From positions 1 through 64,000 of the forward strand of contig JBFHGJ010000014.1 of the NCBI GenBank assembly GCA_041583135.1: 64,000 bases of DNA, read 5' to 3'. The notes beneath the pieces are model-generated. The model searched no databases. It worked only from the letters and a program-made list of their open reading frames with translations, and was not told the origin of the DNA. Shown here one piece after another: positions 16,543 through 24,222 of this stretch. How positions within the stretch are numbered: position 1 is the first letter of the stretch; every line of letters starts with the position of its first letter. The position numbers were made by a program, and so were the translations under genes. The stretch is from JABSOG01 sp041583135 (GTDB lineage: Bacteria > Pseudomonadota > Gammaproteobacteria > Enterobacterales > Alteromonadaceae).

Positions 16543-18663
16543 ATGAAAAGCTACAAAAATTTCGCTCAGCGGATAAAAGCATTGAGCATATACACTGTCA
16601 CCTTATTGTTGATCTGTTTTCAGCCGTTGGCGAATGCCAATGACTGGTTGATTGGCACGGGGATATATGACATTACCGGGCCTGCCGCCGATAGGGGCAT
16701 GGTTGGTTATGGTGATACCGGCCAGACCACCAAAGGCATACATACCAGACTATGGTCGCGTGCATTTGTTATCGGCAATAGCGATCATTCAGGGTTTATC
16801 AGCTTTGTCAGTGCCGACCTACAGAGCATTACTCAAGGAGTCCATCAGGGCGTCATGAAAAAGGTCGCCGCCGATCCCTTTCTCGCGCCTTTTTTCAATC
16901 AAAGCAATATCATGCTTAGCGCTACTCACGTTCATGTCGGCCCGGGTGGTTACGACCACAACGTGATGCTCAACATGAGTGCGCTTGGTCATGACAACAA
17001 AAACTATAACGTTATTGTCAATGGTATATATCAGTCTATTCGCAATGCCTTTATGACCCGCACACTCGGATCGATTAAAATCAATCAGGGCAACTTGAGT
17101 GGCGCTTCCGTTAATCGCAGTACCGTGGCTTATAGTCAGAACCCTGATGCGGGGCAATATAGCGACAATATCAATAAGACCATGACAGTGCTCAAACTGG
17201 TTAAAAGTAATGGTCAGGAGATTGGTATGATCAACTGGTTTGCGGTGCACAATGTTTCTAGCACGCAGTCACAGCGATTGATCACCGGTGATAACAAAGG
17301 CGTTGCGGCACAATTATTTGAAAAGGCCAAGGGAGTCAACTTACCACTTTCCAGCGGGTTTGTTGCGGCCTTTGCCAATAGTGAAGAAGGAGATGTGTCA
17401 CCCAATGTGTGTGGCCAGGAAAATGGCTGTGCGGGTAAAGGCAATAATGAGGGGAATGTAGCGCTGTTGGCGCAAAAGCAATACAGCAAAGCGATGAGCT
17501 TATACAACAATGCCTCTGAGCGTTTAAATGGGGCAGTGGCTCACCGGTTTCAGTATGTTAAATTGCCCGGTTACCAAGTCTTGGGCAATTATACCGGTGC
17601 CGGTACTCAGACTTTGTGCCAAGGTGCCATCGGATTTTCGATGACGGCAGGCGCGACTAGAGATGGGCCCTCGGGTCAAGCCGGTGTGTTCGAAGGCATG
17701 ACTCAAGACAATGAAGGCAGCAACTGGAATAGGAGCAGTGTGATCGGTAGTGTGAGCGGCATGTTCAAGTTTATTAACGATTTTGCCGGGATCCTCGGGT
17801 TTGACAAAAATGTGCTCGGTAGCAGAACCCATGAGAGCTGTCAGTATCCAAAGCCAACTTTCTTGCCTACCGTTTTGGGATCTGACGTACATCTATATAC
17901 AGATACCTTGCCATTTCAGCTATTTCAGATAGGTAACCTTGCTTTGGTTGGTGTTCCTGCGGAAATGACCACCATGGCTGGACGCAGGTTGCGAGACGAT
18001 TTACAGACAATTTTGGCGCAATCCGGTGTGACTCGAGTTATTTTTGCCGGACTAAGCAATGCCTATGGTGGCTACATTACCACCAAAGAAGAATATTCGG
18101 TGCAGTATTATGAAGGCGCTCACAATCTCTATGGTCAGTATTCACTCGCAGCCTATCGTCAGGTTTATGGACAATTGGCCAATGCGCTGGTTTCTGGGCA
18201 ATCTTTAGCAACCGGGCCTTCACCTAAAGATTGGTCAGCAAAGCAAAAGGTAAACGCCATTGGCGTGGTTTATGACGACAAACGTTTGTGGGAATCATTT
18301 GGCCAAGTTTGGAATAATGCCAACAGTAGTTATAACCGAGGTGATACCGTCAGTGTTAAATTTCGCTCTGGCCATCCGCAAAACAACTACAAAACCATGG
18401 CTAGCTTTATAGAGGTGCAGCGCAAAATCGATGGTAGCTGGGTGACGGTGCTCAGTGATAATGATTTTAGTACCAAGTTTGAATGGATAAGGGATACGGC
18501 TGCCGACTGTCTGGCTTGTTCTTTTGCTAAAGCTCAATGGCAAATCGACACTTCAATGCCGACTGGCACTTATCGTATTCGCCATAAAGGCCATTGGAAA
18601 AGTGGTTGGGATGGCAAGATCAGAAGCTATACCGGAACCAGTCGTAGCTTTAGTGTCAAATAA
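16543..18663 (+). CDS. Neutral/alkaline ceramidase, secreted
   Basis: Hydrolyses ceramide to sphingosine and fatty acid; bacterial members act outside the cell. ATG 16543 is chosen over an in-frame ATG at 16441 because AAGGAGG lies eight bases upstream and the protein then opens with a signal peptide (hydrophobic IYTVTLLLICFQPLANA). The mature 706-residue preprotein shows family motifs: SATHVHVGPGGY (about 126-137, Zn ligand His), NSEEGDVSPNVCG (about 278-290, the GDVSPN signature with the catalytic Ser) and the long domain to about 545, followed by the immunoglobulin-like C-terminal domain to the end. No partner genes are adjacent. Since bacteria of this type rarely make sphingolipids, the likely substrate comes from eukaryotic hosts or algae (inference). 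Confidence 0.9.
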   Translation: MKSYKNFAQRIKALSIYTVTLLLICFQPLANANDWLIGTGIYDITGPAADRGMVGYGDTGQTTKGIHTRLWSRAFVIGNSDHSGFISFVSADLQSITQGVHQGVMKKVAADPFLAPFFNQSNIMLSATHVHVGPGGYDHNVMLNMSALGHDNKNYNVIVNGIYQSIRNAFMTRTLGSIKINQGNLSGASVNRSTVAYSQNPDAGQYSDNINKTMTVLKLVKSNGQEIGMINWFAVHNVSSTQSQRLITGDNKGVAAQLFEKAKGVNLPLSSGFVAAFANSEEGDVSPNVCGQENGCAGKGNNEGNVALLAQKQYSKAMSLYNNASERLNGAVAHRFQYVKLPGYQVLGNYTGAGTQTLCQGAIGFSMTAGATRDGPSGQAGVFEGMTQDNEGSNWNRSSVIGSVSGMFKFINDFAGILGFDKNVLGSRTHESCQYPKPTFLPTVLGSDVHLYTDTLPFQLFQIGNLALVGVPAEMTTMAGRRLRDDLQTILAQSGVTRVIFAGLSNAYGGYITTKEEYSVQYYEGAHNLYGQYSLAAYRQVYGQLANALVSGQSLATGPSPKDWSAKQKVNAIGVVYDDKRLWESFGQVWNNANSSYNRGDTVSVKFRSGHPQNNYKTMASFIEVQRKIDGSWVTVLSDNDFSTKFEWIRDTAADCLACSFAKAQWQIDTSMPTGTYRIRHKGHWKSGWDGKIRSYTGTSRSFSVK

Positions 18664-18671
18664 CTAAGGTG

Positions 18672-18782
18672 GAGGTGCGCATTGCGCACCTCTAAACCGC
18701 ATTGATTGTTGCCTGCGCATTTATGCGCGATAACATTTGGTCGAGGCTAAAGCCTCATGCTACGAAGGCAACTAATGCGGTT
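18672..18782. repeat. Compound palindromic (REP/BIME-like) element
   Basis: First, a 10-bp hairpin with one-base centre: GAGGTGCGCA (18672-18681) and TGCGCACCTC (18683-18692). Then a larger palindrome, AACCGCATT (18695-18703) with AATGCGGTT (18774-18782) plus GTTGCC with GGCAAC, that encloses two small hairpins: GCGCAT/ATGCGC near 18716-18729 and GAGGCT/AGCCTC near 18743-18756. It lies between the convergent ceramidase and ketopantoate-reductase-like genes and may also end their transcripts, although there is no T run. Confidence 0.7.
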
Positions 18783-18793
18783 CACGTGCACCT

Positions 18794-19822
18794 TTAACTA
18801 TCAATAGCCTGCCAAATGTCATTGATACTCATTGGTTTAAACTGACCAACAGCAAATCGCTGCTGGCATAACTTGAAGATGGCTTGGTTGTAAGGTGCTG
18901 ATACTTGGTGTTGTTGGGCTAACATCAACAAGTGTCCGTTGATATCATCAAGCTCGGTTTGTTGTGAGCCGTTATTGATCACATCTTGCGCCATAGAGCT
19001 TAACACCATCTTTTTGACGTTACGTTTAAATGCGCTTCGAGTCAGCCACTGTGGTAGTAGTGCGCTGGCCTGTATTAACCACCAAGGGGGCGCGTTACCT
19101 ATTTTACACTCTTTAAAGCCGGCTGCTTTGACGATGTTGACGCCCTCATAAATCAAACGGCTCAATATCTGCTGAAAGCGCGCCATGTTGTCGATATCAC
19201 GATAGCCAAGGCCAGTCAGTGTCGTCAATGAGTTGGTGAGATTGATCACCATCTTACACAATGCCGCATCTTGAAAGTGTTGCGCTGCAACCGCATTGGC
19301 GTGTGGATTAAGCATATCGACAACTGTGGTGATAAGCCTTTGTTGGCCATTATCCGGCGTGCCGATGATAAACGGCCCTTTGGCTTGATAACCGACTACA
19401 CCGACATTATCGAGCCAAGCGTTGAAAGTCACAATGCCATAAACGACCTGCTTAAAATACTGTGGCAGGATACGCTGGTTTTCAACCCCGTTTTGCAGGC
19501 CGACGACTATGGTGTCGGTCAACTGACTCGCACCATAGTGTGTGAGCAGTGCGCCGCTGACATCGGCGAGACTGTAGTTTTTAACACAGAGCAGTATCAT
19601 ATCGGGGCATGGGCAGTGATTGAGATCACTGATGGCGTTAACCTTGACTGTCGTAGCCTGATCTTGGTGATGCTGTAGATAGGCTTTGATGCCACCTGTT
19701 ACAAGCTTTGCTGCATTTTCTGGGCGGTCGTAAACATAGAGATTAGGTTGTGTCGGTGCAAGCCAAGCTGTCAATGCAGAGCCGACAGCTCCTGCGCCGA
19801 TAAGTAAAATGGTTGGTTTCAT
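18794..19822 (-). CDS. Ketopantoate reductase family protein (PanE/ApbA-like)
   Basis: A 342-residue NADP-dependent reductase. It opens with the Rossmann motif LLIGAGAVGSALTAW (GxGxxG at about 8-13), has the family's ILLCVKNYSLADV segment (about 75-87) and GLQNGVENQRIL (about 108), and ends with the helical ApbA C-terminal domain. Its start overlaps the stop of the upstream acetoacetate-decarboxylase-like gene by four bases, so the two form an operon facing a LuxR regulator. That context argues for a catabolic or secondary-metabolic oxidoreductase rather than the pantothenate enzyme itself, so I give no gene symbol. Confidence 0.82.
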   Translation of the reverse strand: MKPTILLIGAGAVGSALTAWLAPTQPNLYVYDRPENAAKLVTGGIKAYLQHHQDQATTVKVNAISDLNHCPCPDMILLCVKNYSLADVSGALLTHYGASQLTDTIVVGLQNGVENQRILPQYFKQVVYGIVTFNAWLDNVGVVGYQAKGPFIIGTPDNGQQRLITTVVDMLNPHANAVAAQHFQDAALCKMVINLTNSLTTLTGLGYRDIDNMARFQQILSRLIYEGVNIVKAAGFKECKIGNAPPWWLIQASALLPQWLTRSAFKRNVKKMVLSSMAQDVINNGSQQTELDDINGHLLMLAQQHQVSAPYNQAIFKLCQQRFAVGQFKPMSINDIWQAIDS

Positions 19823-20724
19823 CGGTTCACCTTAAGCGGATCTGCGTCAAAGGCGAATGGTGCTTGATAGTGTGGGTCGGCCAAGTCAAAGCAAGCGCTC
19901 ATGCTTGGCGTAAAACGGGTTTGAAAGGGGCTTGGGTCGATATTCAGCGTTTTGAGCATCGCGGCAACAGGGCCTGTGCCGAGTTCTAGCGCCGGGGGAT
20001 TTTTGCTGTTTTGTTGCCATAGTCTATTGGTGAACTTGTTGACACTAAAATCACCTTTAAAGCAGGTGCTGCTTTTAAGCAATCTACCGTTTAGTTTTGA
20101 ATAGAGATTGGACGTAACATCGAAGTGGCTACGATGACCTTGTGTGGGCAGGGTCAGGTTGAGGTAGTGGTTGCCAGCGGCGTCGATGGCTGCTGTGGTT
20201 GAGCTTTGCTCGGTATTTTTGATATTGATGGTTTCGACCTGCTTAGGTAGCCCCCAAATTTTTTGTCCGCGCAGCTGATTCTCTTTTGAGGTGACCGGCA
20301 TGTGGAAAACGTAATAACCGAAGTTCTTAAAACCCTGTATCAGCATTGGCAGTACCGGCACATTGAGCAGAGGGTCTATCATCACCGGAATGGTCATGGC
20401 GATTTCATTGTAGGCGGGCAAGCCAAGCACCTGTTTGTATTCGTAACATGAAAAGGTAACCAAAGCGCGACCTTTGGGCATGGCAACCGGTTTCATTTTA
20501 GGATGTGGCATCAGCGCTTGAGCCTGCTGATAGTCACATAGAAAAATGCCGATGGCGCAGCTGACGTCACCATAAAAGGTTGGAAATAGGTAGTCTTTGC
20601 TGATGTTTTCACTTAGTTCGAGCGGCGATGGGGCATGACGCAGTTTAAAGCGCCTGAAAAAAGCGTTGTCGAATCGCGCCTGGTTGTCCAAGACGCCGGG
20701 TTGAATATCGAGATTGGGCTGCAT
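19819..20724 (-). CDS. Acetoacetate decarboxylase family protein
   Basis: A 301-residue protein with the acetoacetate decarboxylase fold: PEVLCxY-like beta segments, MPVTSKENQLRG and IWGLPKQVE (about 155-163). In true acetoacetate decarboxylase the Schiff-base lysine sits in a G-x-P-K-K motif; here the first Lys is kept and the second is Gln, so the activity may differ, as in the many family members that are not decarboxylases. First gene of a two-gene operon with the PanE-like reductase (ATGA-type overlap, 19819-19822). It is divergent from the LuxR gene with only 99 bp between starts, suggesting that regulator controls it. Confidence 0.75.
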   Translation of the reverse strand: MQPNLDIQPGVLDNQARFDNAFFRRFKLRHAPSPLELSENISKDYLFPTFYGDVSCAIGIFLCDYQQAQALMPHPKMKPVAMPKGRALVTFSCYEYKQVLGLPAYNEIAMTIPVMIDPLLNVPVLPMLIQGFKNFGYYVFHMPVTSKENQLRGQKIWGLPKQVETINIKNTEQSSTTAAIDAAGNHYLNLTLPTQGHRSHFDVTSNLYSKLNGRLLKSSTCFKGDFSVNKFTNRLWQQNSKNPPALELGTGPVAAMLKTLNIDPSPFQTRFTPSMSACFDLADPHYQAPFAFDADPLKVNR

Positions 20725-20823
20725 AAGGTTACTCTTTAATCACATTTGTTCACCTTGCTATTGTCGCTGGCAGTTGTCACTGGTTAAATAGTAGAAATAA
20801 CCCAACGTTGGCAGATTCGAATA

Positions 20824-21780
20824 ATGATAAACCACCAACAAGCCGAACCGTTTATTCGCCTGTTATACACCCAAGCCAGCCGAATTGCCCCGGAAAGCTT
20901 TCGTTTTTGGGCGCTAGAGCAGTTGGCGCGCGTGATTGACTTTGACGCGGCATTTTGGGGCAGTGGCAATCAATTGGATATTGAGTTTCATTACGTCACT
21001 CAGCTTGGGCTGGACGACAACTACGCCAAAGTATTGCGAGAGACATTGGCAATTAACCCGATAAAAGATCTTGTTGTCACCAATCTTGGCAAGCCGGTCA
21101 ATATGCAAGATGCGATAGCAGATGAGGCGTTCTATGCATCTGAGCTGTATCATCAACTGTTTGCACCCTATGGGATTGAACGTATCTTGGCGGCGGGTCA
21201 TTTTGACTTGGAAAATGGGCTGTATAGCCTGATCAGCCTTTATCGTTTTGACCGCGAGGCGGTATTTACTGCCGAAGAACAAATACTGCAACAACGTTTG
21301 GTTTACCACATGGTCAGCGCGATTTCTCATTGTTGCTTTTTGCACTTACGGGCTGGCGACAAGCTGTTGGCCGACGGTGTGCTAGGTTGCTCGGCCATTT
21401 GTGACAGCCAAGGTTGTCTGCATCAAGTTGAGCCGGGCTTTGTCAGCTTGCTCAATCAACACTTTGCCGAGCGCCAAGGAATGAACTTACCTTTTGCTAT
21501 TCCTGCCGATGAGCAAACCATTGAAATTAAACCGCTGTCGGTGCATTTTAAGCCTTTGGGGGATTTGGTGTTGGTATCGATGCGACTGCTGGGGCCTTTG
21601 GATGCCTTGAGTAAAAGAGAAAAACAGATTGTGTCGCTTATTTGTAAGGGATTGTCGTTTAAAGAGGCGGCAAAGCAGCTTAACGTCGCCCCTTCTACGG
21701 TTTCCAACCACCTTTACCGTGTATACGAAAAACTTGGTATCAATAGCCGCACAGAGTTGGCGCAACTGGTGGATGACTAG
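20824..21780 (+). CDS. LuxR-family transcriptional regulator
   Basis: A 318-residue regulator. The last about 65 residues are a LuxR/FixJ helix-turn-helix (LSKREKQIVSLICKGLSFKE, then the recognition region VAPSTVSNHLYRVYEKLGI). The N-terminal 240 residues lack a receiver or an autoinducer-binding motif I can recognise; the predicted alpha/beta mix could be a GAF-like sensor. It is divergent from the acetoacetate-decarboxylase-like/PanE-like operon across 99 bp, the classic layout for a local regulator. Nothing else nearby looks like a target. Confidence 0.85.
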   Translation: MINHQQAEPFIRLLYTQASRIAPESFRFWALEQLARVIDFDAAFWGSGNQLDIEFHYVTQLGLDDNYAKVLRETLAINPIKDLVVTNLGKPVNMQDAIADEAFYASELYHQLFAPYGIERILAAGHFDLENGLYSLISLYRFDREAVFTAEEQILQQRLVYHMVSAISHCCFLHLRAGDKLLADGVLGCSAICDSQGCLHQVEPGFVSLLNQHFAERQGMNLPFAIPADEQTIEIKPLSVHFKPLGDLVLVSMRLLGPLDALSKREKQIVSLICKGLSFKEAAKQLNVAPSTVSNHLYRVYEKLGINSRTELAQLVDD

Positions 21781-21832
21781 GGTGATGACCTTTGAATTCG
21801 AACAAAATTTTAACGGGAAAGGTCATCACGCC

Positions 21833-22246
21833 CTATATCATGCCTTGCTTTTTCAGTTCTTCGGCGATGAGATCTTGATTGAAGCCGGCAAATACCTTGG
21901 CGCCAATGATAATTTGCGGCACACCTTGACGTTGTAATGAGCCATAAAGGGCTTTTTCTTCATCGCTGCCTTGCTCAATATCTCTGAGTTCATAAGCGAT
22001 ACTATTATCATTCAGATATTGTTTGGCGCGTTTACAGTGAGGGCACCATTGTGTGCCATAGACGATGACTTTTTTGTCGGTTTGAGCAAAATGGGCCGTG
22101 GTGTCCATTATTTCAAAAGCGCTCATTGGGGGAGGGGTGTTGAATTGATATTTGGCGTAACTGATCCCTTCGCCTAAGCCATAGCCGATGGCTAACATCG
22201 CGACGAAAGTGGCCACTCCTTTAGTGGTTGATTTTATTTTACTCAT
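21833..22246 (-). CDS. Membrane-anchored glutaredoxin-like protein
   Basis: 137 residues from the ATG at 22246, chosen over an ATG six codons upstream because AAGGAGAAAT is then correctly placed as ribosome site. Residues about 11-30 form one hydrophobic segment (GVATFVAMLAIGYGLGEGIS), followed by a glutaredoxin domain with the dithiol motif WCPHC (Cys68, Cys71) and the cis-Pro region GVPQIIIGAKVFAGF. The short charged N-terminus (MSKIKSTTKG) suggests the domain faces the periplasm, unusual for glutaredoxins, which normally depend on cytoplasmic glutathione. It converges with the LuxR gene. Confidence 0.8.
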   Translation of the reverse strand: MSKIKSTTKGVATFVAMLAIGYGLGEGISYAKYQFNTPPPMSAFEIMDTTAHFAQTDKKVIVYGTQWCPHCKRAKQYLNDNSIAYELRDIEQGSDEEKALYGSLQRQGVPQIIIGAKVFAGFNQDLIAEELKKQGMI

Positions 22247-22430
22247 GGGATATTTCTCCTTCATCCATTTTTACCCATTACCTTAATAGAATATCCTCCC
22301 GAAGTGAAGCCAAGTCTTCGGGAGGATAGGTCGCATTTTGATTGATTCGATGTATTGTCGCGGTACAGCGAAATAATGCGAATGTTGTGTGTGGTGTTCT
22401 TCCTTGCTCTTACCACAAGCATTTTGCTCG

Positions 22431-22565
22431 CTAGAAGCCATATTGGATTGGCAATGCTTGGGCACCATCACTTAAGGCGGAGATAGTAGAGCCGGTGATA
22501 ACAGTGTTCAAGCTGACAGCCAACGCAATGACCATAGCGATAAAGTTAACGTTTTTCCTCATCAT
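22431..22565 (-). CDS. Small membrane or secreted peptide, 44 residues
   Basis: Short gene with ATG at 22565 (a second ATG follows directly) and AAGGA five bases upstream. The protein starts MMRKNVNFIAMVIALAVSLN and ends GAQALPIQYGF. The N-terminal half is a signal-like or transmembrane segment after two basic residues; the C-terminal half is short and polar. If the TGSTISALS region is cleaved, a mature peptide of about 15-20 residues would result. No promoter is convincing. Unknown function. Confidence 0.45.
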   Translation of the reverse strand: MMRKNVNFIAMVIALAVSLNTVITGSTISALSDGAQALPIQYGF

Positions 22566-22886
22566 TTTCCTTAATGACTTACTTCCATTTATACTCGAAT
22601 GGCTGGGCAATTAGCGGCTTGTCGGTTTTCACTAAATGCCCAACCCAGGACTTTCGTTATTAGCGCAGCGAAGTTCATGTCGGTGTGCCCCGCTGCACTG
22701 ATGAGCATATTAACCGTTGCTGGCAAAACCGGTTATTAAATATGTGCCCAGTATTAGCGATAACGAGACACCTTTATATTTATATATATAAAACAGGATG
22801 TTAGATATTTGGCAAGATCAATGGGATGGGGATTTTTTGAAGGATCTGGCAGGATATTTTTAATCTAGTTGTAGCACAAAGTCATC
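22566..22886. other. Non-coding stretch with a small GGA cluster
   Basis: AT-rich, no gene. At 22796-22854 five GGA triplets occur (22796, 22824, 22830, 22842, 22852), the first in ACAGGATGT, a good match to a CsrA-type site. Too short to call an RNA. Confidence 0.35.
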
Positions 22887-22891
22887 AAGGG

Positions 22892-22952
22892 GTCAGACAC
22901 CAAAGCATTTAAGCCGCTGATTGTTGGCCATAAGCTTGGTTTGGTGTCTGAC
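22892..22952. repeat. TGTCTGACAC-family inverted repeat, copy 1
   Basis: GTCAGACACCAAA (22892-22904) and its exact complement TTTGGTGTCTGAC (22940-22952), 13 bp arms around a 35-nt centre. The core is itself a near palindrome (GGTGTCTGACACC at 22943-22955). The same core occurs at 32312-32378 and 48331-48393. It ends eight bases before the prpF stop codon. The form resembles REP sequences associated with RAYT (IS200-like) transposases; no transposase is in the window. Confidence 0.75.
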
Positions 22953-22960
22953 ACCTGAAA

Positions 22961-24139
22961 TTACAGGGCTGGGTCTGGGATGCGGACTTTGCCTTCCATA
23001 AGTACCCGGGCGCTGCGGCTCATGGAGACTTTTTTCACTGACCAGTTGCCATCTGAACATTCGGCTTGAGCACCAACCTTTAGGGTGCCTGAAGGGTGAC
23101 CGAAGCGAACCGCTTGGCGTTCACCGCCACCAGCAGCCAAGTTGACCAACGTACCGGGGATGGCTGCGGCTGTGCCTATGGCAACGGCTGCGGTGCCCAT
23201 CATGGCGTGGTGTAGTTTGCCCATAGACAAAGCGCGAACCAACAGGTCAATGTCGTCTGTGGTGACAACTTTACCGCTTGAGGCGGTGTAGTCTTTTGCT
23301 GGTGCAACAAAGGCGACTTTTGGCGTATGTTGACGGTTGGCAGCTTCCGCTATGTCATTGATCAACCCCATACGTACAGCGCCATAGGCGCGGATGGTTT
23401 CAAATCTCGCCAATGCTGCTTCATCGTTGTTGATGGCTTCTTGCAATTCTGTGCCGCTGTAACCGATTTCATCGGCATTTAAGAAGATGGTCGGAATACC
23501 GGCATTGATCATAGTGGCCTTAAAGGTGCCGACGCCTGGCACTTCCAAGTCATCGACGAGGTTTCCGGTTGGAAACATTGAACCAGACTCATCGGCAGGA
23601 TCGACAAAATCCACCTGAACCTCAGCGGCAGGAAAGGTCACACCGTCGAGTTCAAAGTCACCAGTCTCTTGTACTTCACCATCTGTCATCGGCACATGGG
23701 CAATAATGGTTTTGCTGATGTTGGCCTGCCAAATTCGTACCTCGGTAATGCCGTTGGGATTGATTCGACTCGGGTCAACAAGACCAGATGAGATGGCAAA
23801 AGAACCAACCGCTGCTGTCAGGTTGCCGCAGTTACCGCTCCAATCGACAAAGGGTTTATCGATGGCGACTTGACCGAATAGGTAATCGACATCGTGATCC
23901 GCTTTGTCGCTTTTGCTCAAGATCACGGTTTTACTGGTGCTTGAGGTTGCACCACCCATGCCGTCGGTATGTTTGGCGTAGGGGTCTGGTGAGCCAATAA
24001 CGCGTAGTAAAATGGCATCGCGCGCACTGCCGGGCATTTGCGCCGCTGCTGGCAAGTCGGTCAAATTAAAAAATACGCCTTTGCTGGTGCCGCCACGCAT
24101 ATAAGTGGCTGGGATCTTAATTTGTGGTTTGTGGGCCAT
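22961..24139 (-). CDS. prpF: 2-methylaconitate cis-trans isomerase PrpF
   Basis: Converts the AcnD product to 2-methyl-cis-aconitate for hydration in the 2-methylcitrate cycle. The 392-residue protein starts at ATG 24139 (GGAG eight bases upstream; a GTG/ATG seven codons earlier is less likely) and opens with the family hallmark MAHKPQIKIPATYMRGGTSKG. GNCGNLTAAVG near residue 100 and the C-terminal GHPSGTLKVGAQ loop are typical of the diaminopimelate-epimerase-like PrpF fold. Last gene of the gntR-prpB-prpC-acnD-prpF operon, 83 bp after acnD. Confidence 0.96.
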   Translation of the reverse strand: MAHKPQIKIPATYMRGGTSKGVFFNLTDLPAAAQMPGSARDAILLRVIGSPDPYAKHTDGMGGATSSTSKTVILSKSDKADHDVDYLFGQVAIDKPFVDWSGNCGNLTAAVGSFAISSGLVDPSRINPNGITEVRIWQANISKTIIAHVPMTDGEVQETGDFELDGVTFPAAEVQVDFVDPADESGSMFPTGNLVDDLEVPGVGTFKATMINAGIPTIFLNADEIGYSGTELQEAINNDEAALARFETIRAYGAVRMGLINDIAEAANRQHTPKVAFVAPAKDYTASSGKVVTTDDIDLLVRALSMGKLHHAMMGTAAVAIGTAAAIPGTLVNLAAGGGERQAVRFGHPSGTLKVGAQAECSDGNWSVKKVSMSRSARVLMEGKVRIPDPAL

Positions 24140-24222
24140 TTGGATGACTCCAATAATCAAGAAAGTAGATAGGAGAATGGTGCACAGCGCAGTTGGCTGC
24201 GCACCACGAGTTTATTGCAATA

